Program-made: the position numbers and the translations under genes
Part shown: positions 29,070 to 39,214 of the stretch, in pieces
Position numbering within the stretch: position 1 is the first letter of the stretch
How the letters are laid out: every line of letters starts with the position of its first letter
Assembly (NCBI GenBank): GCA_963575745.1
Contig: CAUYUJ010019937.1
Span: 493,562-557,561, forward strand
Length of the DNA stretch: 64,000 nucleotides
Direction of reading: 5' to 3'
Source: Prorocentrum cordatum
Taxonomy: Eukaryota; Sar; Dinophyceae; Prorocentrales; Prorocentraceae
The notes under the pieces: model-generated
Told to the model about the DNA's origin: nothing
Database searches by the model: none
Seen by the model: the letters and a program-made list of their open reading frames with translations, nothing else

Positions 29070-29740
29070 CGCGCGGGCCACATCTCTGATACGTATGCTG
29101 TTGCCGCCTAGGCACTGGCGACATCCTTCATTGAACGTGTTGTTCTCGCATGCGCGTGGACCAACATCTCTGATTGAAAATGGTGCTGTCGCTTAGGTGC
29201 CGGCTAGGTATCTCATTGAGAATGTCGTTCATTCCTTGGCGCCAGCCAAATGTCTGATTGAGAATGTTGCTGTCGCCCAGGCGCCGGCGATATCCTCCAT
29301 TGAGTATGTTGTTGTCGCCTTGGCGCCTGGCCAGATCTCGGATTGAAAATGTTGCTGTCGCCTAGGCGCCGGCGACATCCTTCATTGAGCATGTCGTTTT
29401 CGCCTTGGCGCAGGGCACATGTCTGATTAAAGCTGCTGTTGTCGCCTCGGCGCCGGCGACATCCTTCATTGAGCATGTCGTTCTCGCCTTGGCGCCCGGC
29501 ACATGTCTGCGCCGGCCACATCCATGATTGCGAATGTTGCTCTCGCCTCAGCGCTGGCTACATCCACGATTGCGAAAGTGGTTCTGGCCATAAGGCCAAC
29601 CACTTCCCTGTTTGCGAACGTAGTTCTCGCCTCAGCGCAGCCCACATCCCATGACTGCGAATGTTGCTCTCGCTTCAGCGCGGGCCACATCCATGATTGC
29701 GAAAGTTGCTTTCGCTTCAGCGCCAGTCGGAGGAGTGTAT
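29070..29740. repeat. ~44-bp minisatellite (GTTGCTCTCGCCTCAGCG unit)
   Basis: About fifteen units alternate ATTGAGAATGTTGCTGTCGCC and GCGCCGGCGACATCC blocks; later units change to GATTGCGAATGTTGCTCTCG. The array ends at a GTGTATATATACAC palindrome near 29736. Spacing varies from 40 to 48 bp, so no single frame is maintained and coding is unlikely. Confidence 0.85.
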
Positions 29741-30062
29741 ATATACACCAATCCATTCCCCGGGTGTAGAATTTATAGCAGTTTTTTTTTTCGGTGCCGC
29801 TTGTTTTCCATTGCTTTTTCGTTTACATGTGCTTCATTTTCCCTCTGCTGCACCGCGCGTCTTCCTCCTCATTTACCCACCTCCCCCCGCCCCCCTCCGC
29901 TCGCAGCCGCGTCCGCTGCGTTGCCTGCTGCATGCTGCTGGTGGACCGTCGTTACCATCCGCTGCCGTTGCTGCGAACGTCGTGATCAGTTCGGTAATCC
30001 CCTCGCACGGATCGTGCCCCATATGAAGCTTCATCGACCATCCTGGCAGGGGCGCACTTAAA

Positions 30063-30640
30063 GTGTCTCCGCGCTCATTTCGGCACGCCCCCCAGCGCGG
30101 ACTGCAGCCCGCAATGGGCTCCACCCGCAGGCTCAAGGGGGGCGCCCTCAAAGCTTATCCGCAACCACTGCGGCACGCCTTTCCCGCGGCTCGCGCCACT
30201 GATGGAATTTCGCCTACGGCCGTCGCGGGGGCGCTCCAAGTGCGCCTCCATGCCCGCGTCGGCACGCCCCTCGCGAAGATCGCGCCCATACAGTTGTGGC
30301 CCCATCTGGAATTCCCATGGCGTCTCCGCCCCCGTTTTTGGCACGCCTTTTCAAGCGGATGGCGCCCCGCAAGGAGCGCCGCGTACAAGCCCAGTAAGGG
30401 CAGTCATATTTGCGCATGGCGTAATCGTGCAAATGTCTGCTTGCGTTTGAACAGATCGTGCTCCGCATGGCGGCTCCGCGCACGGCCCTGGCGCGGAGGC
30501 CCCCCCCCCGGCTATGTCGTCGCACCTTTCAATCAGGTTGTGCTCCCTGTGGAGCTTCACCTGCAGTCCCAGCGGGGGCGTCCGCATGCGGTCGCCCACT
30601 TTCCATGGCCACGGGGGACTATGCAAAATCCGGAAACTAT
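30063..30640. repeat. ~88-bp GC-rich array related to the 90-bp arrays
   Basis: GGCACGCC-type starts at about 30081, 30173, 30260 and 30340, each followed by GCTCCA or GGAGCTTCA and CGCCCGCG-type segments. The unit plan (GGCACGCCCCTCGCG..., then CATATG or CCCCAT, then GCTCCACC) resembles the arrays at 39440-40885 and 61430-61830, but is more diverged. Confidence 0.6.
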
Positions 30641-30655
30641 AGGAGAAAAATCCAA

Positions 30656-30748
30656 GGCCCGATTGGTGTATAAAATTTCGGGACGACGAAAATTTCGGAA
30701 TGTATCAGGCAGAACGGCCCGCCGAAATTTTATACACCGATCAGGCCA
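30656..30748. mobile_element. ~93-bp A/T-rich foldback
   Basis: GGCCCGATTGGTGTATAAAATTTCGG and CCGAAATTTTATACACCGATCAGGCC are inverted arms of about 26 bp with two or three mismatches; the loop is ~40 bp. GGTGTATA also occurs beside the arrays at 29736 and 31650, so the tip may belong to a small dispersed family. There is no TSD I can fix. Confidence 0.65.
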
Positions 30749-31640
30749 TAGGAATTCGCCCTATGAGCCTCCCAGAATTTCTGTGGCCCCGGTGACCCGG
30801 GGCTTCGCTCCCAGCCACCGATAGAACCGGCCACAGGCAGGCCGTGGCAGGCGGTGGTGCCCCATTTGTGTAGGATTGGAAACCACATCACAATACCTTG
30901 ACGCTCCGTTTTCGTTTTTTAGGGGGTTAGAGGGGACGGAGAGGGCGGCAGGGATACGGGGCCTGGATGGAGCGATTGGGGGGGGGGATCGGGGCAGAGA
31001 CGGGTGGGGAGTGAGAGGGAAAGGGAGGGGCTGGCGGGCGCAGGGAACGGGAGTGGGAGCGGGGAGTTCCGAGCGAAAGGCATGGGAGCGGGGAGGGGGA
31101 TGGGTGAACGGACAGTGGGGGGTGGAGGAACGCAGGGGGGGGGAGGGAAGGAGTCTGTGAACGGAGACGGAGGCTGGAGGCGAGGTCGTGGCGGGGTCAA
31201 TGGGGGGGCGATGGTGAGTTGGGAAGGGAGGGGGGGTGATCGTGGGGACGCGGGCCCGTCGCCCATATTTGGCTCAAACCCCCTTGGCGGCATCATTTCC
31301 AATCGGGCCAGACTTTGTACTCCTCCCCTCCCCAATGTGGTGGATGGGTTGGGGTGCTGGCGAGCAGGCCCGCGCGCGTTCCCCGGCCAGCGCGCGGCCC
31401 TGTTTAAATTTTCTCGCGTGCCCGGCTACGGGCACGCATTCATGGCCTCGAAACGAGGCACCCCTCGCCTAGAGACGGCATCACCACCATGGGCGGCGGT
31501 TTTCCGCCATGGGAGCCGGGGCCGCTGCGGCCTTGCCCGCCCCTGGACAAACGCGCCCAGGCGGGGCGCATGGCGCTTGCTCCCTCTATCGGCCACTGCG
31601 CCAAAACCGCTTTGGCCCAACACTCAAAACAAAAATCGGC
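30749..31640. other. G-rich degenerate tract and unassigned sequence
   Basis: 30910-31240 is a run of GGGAGCGGGGA/GGGGGGAGGG words without clear periodicity. From 31240 onward the sequence is unique-looking with overlapping open frames and no recognised domain. At 31650 a GTCGGTGTATATACACAC segment echoes the palindrome at 29736. Confidence 0.45.
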
Positions 31641-31919
31641 CCGAACAGGTCGGTGTATATACACACGCCTCCCAGCCAGCTAGATTCTTTGGATATGAAC
31701 AGGGATTTGTGATTTAGTTGGCACATTTGCATTGCATGTTGCTGTGTCGCCCCATTCTGGTGCATCATTTGCTACAGCGCCCGCGTGACACACTGGTGTC
31801 GCCGAGCCGTTGAGCACGTTAGCTTTTGAATCAGTCAGAATAGATTTGGCGCAGTTTCGACAGGGCCTGAGTCAGGTTAGGTTAGGGATTTGCCACGTCA
31901 GGGGGGGGGGGGGTTTGTA

Positions 31920-32165
31920 CCGACTACGTATTAAAGTGGCCTTTGACCGGAGTTACCCTTGGTATGGGCAACACAACACCCAACACACAACACCCAACAC
32001 CCAACACCCAATACCCAACACATCACACACCACACAGCACACGACACACAGCACACACAGCACACACAGCACACACAGCACACACAGCACACACAGCACA
32101 CACAGCACACACAGCACACACAGCACACAGCACACAGCACACAGCACACACACACACACACCACA

Positions 32166-32233
<68 letters not shown>

Positions 32234-32307
32234 CACACGCGCGCGCACACTCGCACACTGTGCGCGCTTGCGCCAAAAGGTCACCCTTGCTCTTGCGCGT
32301 GGCCGGC
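31920..32307. mobile_element. F7 element expanded by an internal microsatellite
   Basis: The left arms are AAAGTGGCCTTTGACCGGAG and TTACCCTTGGTATGGGC. The right arms are GCGCCAAAAGGTCACCCTTGC and TCTTGCGCGTGGCCGGC, matching F7 ends at 19881 and 59816. The centre, about 300 bp at 31966-32262, is CACCCAA, ACACAGC and ACGC repeats that replace the normal unique centre of about 100 bp. Confidence 0.7.
31966..32262. repeat. ACACAGC / ACGC / CA microsatellite
   Basis: Successive zones: AACACCC units, then ACACAGC heptamers (32036-32150), ACGC tetramers (32165-32222), then CA and CG dinucleotides. His/Thr/Gln and Cys/Val frames are repeat artefacts. Confidence 0.95.
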
Positions 32308-33195
32308 TTTGTCCCCCTTCCGTCCGTTCGCTCCCCCCCAGGCCAAGTCTGGCTCCACTCTTCGTCGTCGTTGCCCCGTGTTGGACGGAAGGGTGGGATA
32401 CGGACGGGAGGGGGGACGAAACGTGCTGCAGTCTTCTGTTTTACCGCAATAGTTTGTACAACATGCGTTGTGCTTTTGCCCTCCGAACCTTTCCTCGATG
32501 CACAGGCGCCTCTGGGCCAGGAGGCGCCAGGAACGTCGGCTGCGTGGGCCGACCCCCTCTTCGTCCGACCCCCAGGTCGGGACCGACCCCCTTCCCGTGG
32601 GCGGCGCCTGCCCTGCACCAGACACGCCCGAGGCACGCGTGCGCGCGAGCTGGCGCGCGCGTCCGCGTGCAGGGAGCTGGTCTGGTGGACGAGTGGCGCC
32701 GCCCTGTCCCCTCGTCGTTGCTGCCCCGGGGAGGCACGGGGCCCAAGCCCCCTGCGTAGACGGGCGGGTGGCTGACGGTGTGTTTCCCATGGCGCTCGCA
32801 AAACATTGACTTGCCGCGCACAGTTGCGAGGTGAACCCTCCCCCCGCCCAGAGTTACGCCGATGCATCGACGTGTTTGGCTTCCAGACGTATCACGCACC
32901 TGCGCGAGGCGGATGCCCTGTCGCCCCGTTCTCGCCTGAAGAGGCCCCTTGGCCACCCCCCCGTTTCCTAGCGCCCCGTTTTGCATGGGCTTTGTGGCAG
33001 GAGGAGCTGGAGGAGCTGGAGGAGGAGGAGGAGGCGGCGGCGGCGGGTGTCTGCCCGCGCGCGAGGCCCTCGCGCAGGCCGCGGGCTGGGGCGCCGACTT
33101 CCAGGACCCGAGAGCCCCCTCGCGCCCGTGCCGTGGAGCAAGCAAGATCCATCCCAGCCATGTCGGGCTATCCTCCTTCATCTTGCCCCCGTTTT
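32308..33195. other. Unassigned GC-rich stretch
   Basis: No repeat unit is dominant apart from a short GGAGCTGGAGGAGC run near 33001. One plus frame near 33045-33145 (AREALAQAAGWGADFQDP) has exon-like GC3 bias, but no clear acceptor precedes it and no family is recognised, so I do not call it as coding. Confidence 0.35.
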
Positions 33196-33257
33196 ATCCT
33201 CCTCCTCCTCCTCCTCCTCCTCCTCCTCCTCCTCCTCCTCCTCCTCCTCCTCCTTTT
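33196..33257. repeat. CTC microsatellite
   Basis: About 55 bp of CTCCTC. A GGA tract of about 30 bp at 33345-33376 is its complement and replaces the left tip of the adjacent F1 element. Confidence 0.9.
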
Positions 33258-33375
33258 GTCCTACCACCATGCCCCAGGGATGGTCTGGGCAGGACTCCAG
33301 CCCCTGCGGATGCGGATGTTTCTTGGCGGTGCAAGAAGCACGCATCGCGGAGGAGGAGGAGGAGGAGGAGGAGGA

Positions 33376-33512
33376 GCTTGTCCCTCTATATGAGGAATCT
33401 TCAAGAATAGTAGCAAAATAGTTGGGGGACGATGTTTCGACTGCTTGTGTCTTCTCTTGAATTGTGTTTGACTACTGCTCCTTTTTCCTCCAACCGGTGG
33501 ACATGACCGACC
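33376..33512. mobile_element. F1 TIR element, copy 3, left end eroded
   Basis: It shares TGTCCCTCTATATGAGGAATCTTC, ATAGTTGGGGGACGATGTTTCGA and the right end TCCAACCGGTGGACATGACCGAC with the other copies. The leftmost bases are missing and abut a GGAGGA tract. No flanking TA pair remains. It shares the GTTGGGGGACGATGTTTCGA core with copy 2 more closely than with copy 1. Confidence 0.65.
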
Positions 33513-33799
33513 CAACCCCAGTCCCAGAGTGGAGCTGAGCTGGGGGAAACGTAAGACTCGAGTACGCCCGGACTGAGGTTTGTCGACGTTTTGTGACCAG
33601 CGCGTCCTGGAATTTGACGGTCCAGCTCTCGTGGGATGTCTGCAACGGGAGTTCGCGTCAAATTTCAGATTGGGTCTCCTCATTTTCATGATGGCCCCGT
33701 CTGGCCAACCCGAGCCCCCCAGCCCAAATATTACATCTTCCCGACTGTAGCGCAGATGGTTCGGGAGCCTTGAGACGGGGGTCCATGCAAACGGGGGTT

Positions 33800-33925
33800 A
33801 GCCAGAGCGCCAGATTTTGCAGGATCCTGTAAAGCCAAGGCCGCATTGACCCGGGCTAGCGCGCAGGATTCTGCTGGATCTTGCAAAGCCCGACTGACCT
33901 GGGATTGCATTGGCCCGGGTCAGTA
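33800..33925. repeat. ~62-bp direct repeat, two units
   Basis: Each unit has a GCAGGAT(C/T)CTG or GGATCTTGCAAAGCC block followed by GCATTGACCCGGG or GCATTGGCCCGGG and TAG or CAG. Sequence from here to 34260 has no other feature. Confidence 0.5.
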
Positions 33926-34369
33926 GATCCCCGATTTGCGCCCTGGAAGGGCTACCCTGGCACCGGGCGCCCTCCTTCCGATGTCGTTCCACTGTTCCAT
34001 GAACCATACCCATCAGTCGTTGAAAGTATGTAATTCTGGATTGCCATATTTCAGTCGTCTTTAAGCGCCTTTCTATTTCGATGATCGAGTGGCTCCAACT
34101 TTTCCGTCCTCCTTAGGGGGCGGATTGGACCCGATCTATTTTCAGCGACTTCCTACGTCATGTTTTTACCTACTTCTTCCGTCCGATGGGTATTTTATGG
34201 TCTGAGCATCATGATATTTTTACTTGATCACTTTCCTCTTGTTGCTCTTTACGCTTCTCCATCGCCTTAAAATCGAAGAGGGGAGAGGCGGGAACGTGAT
34301 GAGGAGGTGGTGGACGAGAGGGGGGGGGGCTCGGGAAGGAGCGGGGGTGCTATGCGAGGGGAGCAGCAG

Positions 34370-34575
34370 GAGGAGGTGCCGTCTTCCTCCAACCCCACTC
34401 CCACCCGCCCTCCTCCTCGACCTGCCTCCTCGACCTGCCTCCTCCTCGTTCTCCTCCTCGCCGTCCTGCCTCCTCGGCCGCCTCGTCCTTCCCCCCCCTC
34501 CTCCCCCTCCCCCCCTCCCCCTCTCGCCTCCTCCCCGACCTGCCTCCGCCCCCTCCGCCTCCTCTCGCAGGCCCC
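34370..34575. repeat. Polypyrimidine CTCC-rich tract
   Basis: Imperfect CCTCCTCG and CCCCCTCC words, partly as a CGACCTGCCTCCTC 15-mer duplication near 34420-34445. Followed by two GCGCGCAAAGGCGCGC direct repeats (about 34577 and 34611). Confidence 0.75.
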
Positions 34576-34708
34576 GGCGCGCAAAGGCGCGCGCGCGCCT
34601 GGGGCCCCCAGCGCGCAAAGGCGCGCTCGCTCCGCGCGCGGCGCGCCTCGCGAGCGGCCGCGCGCGCGCCTGCGCTGGAGAGCGGCGCGGGGGCGCCCGC
34701 CATGGTTA

Positions 34709-34867
34709 AGTCGGGCACGTCCCTCGACAGGAGGAACATTGAAAAATGATTAAAGTTTAAATATCGTTGGGGGACGATGTTTCGAGCATGTTTGAAAATT
34801 TTGGTGCATTGTTTGATTATTGTTCAGTGTTCTTTCAAAATCCGCCTGTAGGAGGACATTTCCGACT
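34709..34867. mobile_element. F1 TIR element, copy 2 (159 bp)
   Basis: Left AGTCGGGCACGTCCCTCGACAGG and right CCTGTAGGAGGACATTTCCGACT are inverted; TA flanks both (34707-34708, 34868-34869). The A/T-rich interior has GTTGGGGGACGATGTTTCGAGC and TTGTTTGATTATTG. Because TTAA surrounds both tips, a TTAA-type duplication is possible, but copy 1 supports TA. Confidence 0.75.
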
Positions 34868-34874
34868 TAACGCT

Positions 34875-35069
34875 ATGGGCAGCACGCCGAGCGCCCCCCC
34901 AGAAGCGCCGCTTCCGCGCGCCCCGGCGCCGCTGCCGCGCCCGCGGTCGGGTAGCAGCGGCACGCCCGCGGGCGAGCAGGTCCTCCTCTGCGGCCTCCCG
35001 CCGCAGCTCGCCGGGGGGGGGGGAGCCATGCCCCAGGGGCCAATGTTCCACCACCACTACCAGAGGTAG
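34875..35069 (+). CDS. Short Pro/Ala-rich open frame, possible exon
   Basis: 64 codons from an ATG 7 bp right of the F1 element to a stop at 35067. It begins MGSTPSAPPEAPLPRAPAP and continues through SGSSGTPAGEQVLLCGLPPQL. Third positions are strongly G/C and the EQVLLCGLP stretch resembles the first strand of some RNA-binding domains, but that is too little to assign a family. A G run and a GGA tract follow. It could equally be GC-rich non-coding sequence. Confidence 0.2.
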   Translation: MGSTPSAPPEAPLPRAPAPLPRPRSGSSGTPAGEQVLLCGLPPQLAGGGGAMPQGPMFHHHYQR

Positions 35070-35651
35070 GAGGAGGAGGAGGAGGAGGCGGAGGAGGACC
35101 TCCTCATCCTCCCTGCTCCCCCGTCCTACGTATGGCAGTGGTGAAGGAAAATGTTTCCATCAAGGGGGGCGGGTCCCTCGGGGGCGGCCAAGAGGTGGGT
35201 GATGACGGGGAGGGGGGGTAAAGAGAGATCATGGCTGGCGCCAGGACATGTTCCTCCGATGTCATGGCCCGGGCCCTCGTCGCCATGGCTGGACGCAGCT
35301 CGGCAAACTGGTGCGTTTGGGTTAGGGTAAGGGACCGACTTGGAGAGTTGGTGTTGTCTCAACTCGCCCTGCTCCGAGGGATGCGTTCAAGCAGCTGCGC
35401 CTCGCTGGGAGCGTTCCGTGTGCGCCCGCGAACTGCCGCAGAGACCCGGGTTCTGATCCGAAGTCCAGAGGGCCCTTCGCCGGTGTGGCCTCCGGTGCGG
35501 CCCCACTGGGGTCTCCCGATCGCTTGAACGTGGCGCGGCAGCAGCGGCCTGCCCGGTGCAACTTGAGACTTTACTTTCGTGCTGCCTACGCCGGCCCCAA
35601 GGGGGGGGAGGCGGTCTGGCCCTCCCCCCTGGCGCATCGAGCCCGACAGGC
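35070..35651. other. Unassigned stretch with no supported gene
   Basis: Starts with a short GGAGGA run and contains a GGGTTAGGGTAAGGG telomere-like word near 35318. No coding or repeat structure beyond that. Confidence 0.4.
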
Positions 35652-35772
<121 letters not shown>

Positions 35773-35904
35773 ACCTTCATTTCGGAAGAATAATTATTGT
35801 TGGTCCCCCCTGTCCGGTGCACATTGTTTTTTCGATTGAAGTGCTTTTCCTGGGGCTCGCACCTTCTTTTTTATCAGGGAAAGTCTTGAGGTTCAATTTG
35901 TGTC

Positions 35905-36190
35905 GTTGGCCCCCAGTTTACAACAGCAACGGTTCCCGCCTGATACTTCTTCACAATGTATTACAGAATCGCGCTCTCGCTTTGGACTTCCTTGCAATTT
36001 ACCACCGGATCGCGGTTCCCGCTTGATACTTCCTCACAATGTATTGAAGAATCGCGCTCTCGCTTGGGACTCGTGCAACTTACCGCCGAATCGCGGCTGC
36101 CGCCTGACATTTCCTTACAATTTATTCAGATGCCGCTCCTCGACACTTAGGAACCGCGCTCCCGCTACATATCGCCTGGCGGTTCAAGCA
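35905..36190. repeat. ~80-bp array, first block
   Basis: Three to four units containing CGCCTGATACTTCTTCACAATGTATT, GAATCGCGCTCTCGCTT and GGACTTCCTTGCAATTTACC. A second block of about two units occurs at 38662-38825, on the far side of the 158-bp satellite, in the same orientation. The satellite therefore appears to lie inside an older 80-bp array. Confidence 0.8.
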
Positions 36191-36299
36191 GAATTTATGT
36201 TTCAACGACCCGCCCGCTCGACCCGCCCGTCTGGGCCTGCCCGCCCGACCAGCCCGTCAGGGACTGCAGTCGCCGCTCGCTGCCCTTCGCCCGCCTGAG

Positions 36300-38660
36300 A
36301 TGTCCCTCGCTGCCCGTACTGGTTCCGCGGTCGCCTCTGCTCGCTGCCCTTCGGGGCCCCGTTGCTGCCCTCAGTGGCCCCGTCGCTGCCCACTATGGCC
36401 CCACACTATGTGCCCTTCGTGGCCCCCGCTCGCAGTCGCCCGTCGTGGTCCCATACGCATGCCCTTCGTATCCCCGCTGTCGCCCTTCGTATCCCTCTCG
36501 CTGCCCTTCGTGGCCCCTTTGCTGCCCTCAGTGGCCCCACTGTCGCCCTTTGTTGCCCCATATACGAATGCCCTACGTGGCCCCCGCTCGTTCGCGCCCG
36601 TCGTGGCCCCATATGCATGCCCGTCGTGGCCCCGCTGTCGCCCTTTGTGGCCCCCTCTCTGCCCTTCGTGGCACCGTTTCTGCCCTCAACGGCCCCGTCG
36701 CTCCCCTCTGTGGCCCCGTATTAATTGCCCTTCGTGGCCCCCGCTCGCTCGCGCCCTTCGTGGTCCCATACGCATGCGTTTCGTCGCCCCGCTGTCGCCA
36801 TTCGTCGCCCCCTCGCTGCCCTTCGTGTCCCACTTTCTGCGTTCAGTGGTTCGGCTGTCGCCCTTTCTGGCCCCATATATGTATGCCCTTCGGGGCCCCC
36901 GCTCGTTCGCGCCCGCCGTGGCCCCATATGCATGCCCTTCGTGGCCCCGCTGTCGCCATTCGTGGCACCCTCTCTGCCTTTCGTGGCCCCGTTTCTGCCC
37001 TCAGCGGCTCCGTGGCTGCCCTCTGCGGCTCCCTATACGTATGCCCTTCGGGGCCCCCGCTCGTTCGCGCCCGTCGTGGCCCCATATGCACGCCCTTCGT
37101 CGCCCCGCTGTCGCCATTCGTGGCCCCCTCTCTGCCCTTCGTGGATTCGTTTCTGCCCTCAGCGGCCCCTTTGCTGCCCTCAGTGGCCCCGGATTAATTG
37201 CCCTTCGTGGCCCCCGCTCGCTCGCGCCCTTCGTGGTCCCATACGCATGCGTTTCGTCGCCCCGCTGTCGCCATTCGTCGCCCCCTCGCTGCCCTTCGTG
37301 GCCCACTTTCTGCGCTCAGTGGCCCCGCTGTCGCCCTTTCTGGCCCCATATATGTATGCCCTTCGGGGCCCCCGCTCGTTCGCGCCCGCCGTGGCCCCAT
37401 ATGCATGCCCTTCGTGGCCCCGATGTCGCCATTCGTGGCCCCCTCTCTGCCCTTCGTGGCCCCGTTTCTGCCCTCAGCGGCTCCGTGGCTGCCCTCTGCG
37501 GCCCCCTATACGTATGCCCTTCGGGGCCCCCGCTCGTTCGCGCCTTCGTGGCCCCATATGCACGCCCTTCGTCGCCCCGCTGTCGCCCTTCGTGGCCCCC
37601 TCTCTGCCCTCCGTGGATTCGTTTCTGCCCTCAGCGGCCCCTTTGCTGCCCTCAGTGGCCCCGGATTAATTGCCCTTCGTGGCCCCCGCTCGCTCGCGCC
37701 CTTCGTGGTCCCATACGCATGCGTTTCGTCGCCCCGCTGTCGCCATTCGTCGCCCCCTCGCTGCCCTTCGTGGCCCACTTTCTGCGCTCAGTGGCCCCGC
37801 TGTCGCCCTTTCTGGCCCCATATATGTATGCCCTTCGGGCCCCCCGCTCGTTCGCGCCCGTCGTGGCCCCATACGCATGCGTTTCGTCGCCCCGCTGTCG
37901 CCATTCGTCGCCCCCTCGCTGCCCTTCGTGGCCCACTTTCTGCGTTCAGTGGCCCCGCTGTCGCCCTTTCTGGCCCCATATATGTATGCCCTTCGGGGCC
38001 CCCGCTCGTTCGCGCCCGTCGTGGCCCGATATCCATGCCCTTCGTGGCCCCGCTGTCGCCATTCGTGGCACCCTCTCTGCCTGTCGTGGCCCCGTTTCTG
38101 CCCTCAGCGGCTCCGTGGCTGCCCTCTGCGGCCCCCTAAACGTATGCCCTTCGGGGCCCCCGCTCGTTCGCGCCCGTCGTGGCCCCATATGCACGCCCTT
38201 CGTCGCCCCGCTGTCGCCATTCGTGGCCCCCTCTCTGCCCTTCGTGGATTCGTTTCTGCCCTCAGCGGCCCCTTTGCTGCCCTCAGTGGCCCCGGATTAA
38301 TTGCCCTTCGTGGCCCCCGCTCGCTCGCGACCTTCGTGGTCCCATACGCATGCGTTTCGTCGCCCCGCTGTCGCCATTCGTCGCCCCCTCGCTGCCCTTC
38401 GTGCCCCACTTTCTGCGCTCAGTGGCCCCGCTGTCGCCCTTTCTGGCCCCATATATGTATGCCCTTCGGGGCCCCCGCTCGTTCGCGCCCGTCGTGGCCC
38501 CATATGCATGCCCGTCGTGGCCCCGCTGTCGCCATTCGTGGCCCCCTCTCTGCCCTTCGTGGCCCCGTTTCTGCCCTCAGCGACTCCGTGGCTGCCCTCT
38601 GCGGCCCCCTATACGTATGCCCTTCGGGGCCCCCGCTCGTTCGCGCCCGTCGTGGCCCGC
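36300..38660. repeat. 158-bp satellite organised in 473-bp higher-order units
   Basis: The basic word is TGCCCTTCGTGGCCCC. Words combine into ~158-bp subunits, and three subunits into a higher-order unit marked by TTAATTGCCCTTCGTGGCC at about 36721, 37194, 37666 and 38298 (spacing 473, 472, 632). Within each, CATACGCATGCGTTTCGTCGCC and CATATATGTATGCCCTTCGG recur at fixed places. All three plus frames and several minus frames stay open for up to 666 codons, because 158 and 473 are not multiples of three and the unit lacks stops. That argues against a real protein despite ORF length. Confidence 0.85.
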
Positions 38661-38661
38661 G

Positions 38662-38825
38662 CCAGCAACGGCTCCCGCCTGTTACGTCCTTACACTATAT
38701 TGAAGAATCGCGCTCTCGCTTGGGACGTCCTCGCAATGTACAACCGACTCGCGGCTCCCGCTTGATACTTCCTCACAGATTATTGGGGAGTCGCGCTCTC
38801 GCTTTGGACTTCCTCGCAACCGTAC
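38662..38825. repeat. ~80-bp array, second block
   Basis: Two units (AACGGCTCCCGCCTG..., TTGAAGAATCGCGCTCTCGC, and GCGGCTCCCGCTTGATACTTCC, GAGTCGCGCTCTCGCTTTGG). They match the block at 35905-36190, and a short further stretch of 158-bp-type sequence follows to about 39015. Confidence 0.75.
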
Positions 38826-39214
38826 GCATGCGCTTCGTAGCCCCGCCGTCGCCCTTCGTGGCCCTCTCGCTGCCCTTCGTGGCCCCTTTGCTGCCCTCAG
38901 TGGCCCCGCTGTCGCCCTTTCTGGCCCCATATACGAATGCCCTACGTGGCGCCCGTCGTGGCCCCATATGCATGCCCTTCGTGGCCCCGCTGTCGCCCTT
39001 TGTGGCCCCCTCCTTCCCTCCGATCCCTTCGTCCTCATTCTCCCCCATTATCCGTTACTCTTCGTTTTTCAAGGGCTTCACCAAATGCACGTGGCAGGGA
39101 ATGAATATGCCCCAAAAAGCGGGTACGATCGAAAACGAAGAGGGCGGGTATCCAGGGTTTGGGATATACATATTGAATGGCACGCGCGCAGATAAGAGCG
39201 AACTGTCCTAAAGT

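Noticed and set aside
29070-29740. CRISPR array suggested by 40-48 bp periodicity
   Set aside because: There are no unique spacers; the whole unit is repeated and diverges gradually as in a minisatellite.
31270-31290. Relic of the dinoflagellate spliced-leader sequence (TTTGGCTCAA)
   Set aside because: Only about ten bases match and the upstream CCGTAGCCAT part is absent; nothing better was found in the window.
34709-34867. piggyBac-type TTAA target duplication for F1
   Set aside because: TTAA surrounds copy 2 only; copy 1 has TTAC and CTAG, while TA is common to both.
35310-35335. Interstitial telomere sequence (GGGTTAGGGTAAGGG)
   Set aside because: Only two or three imperfect words, no array.
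36300-38300. A 666-codon plus-strand open frame as a real protein
   Set aside because: It is the 158/473-bp satellite read through in rotating frames; overlapping plus and minus frames are equally open and there is no domain.
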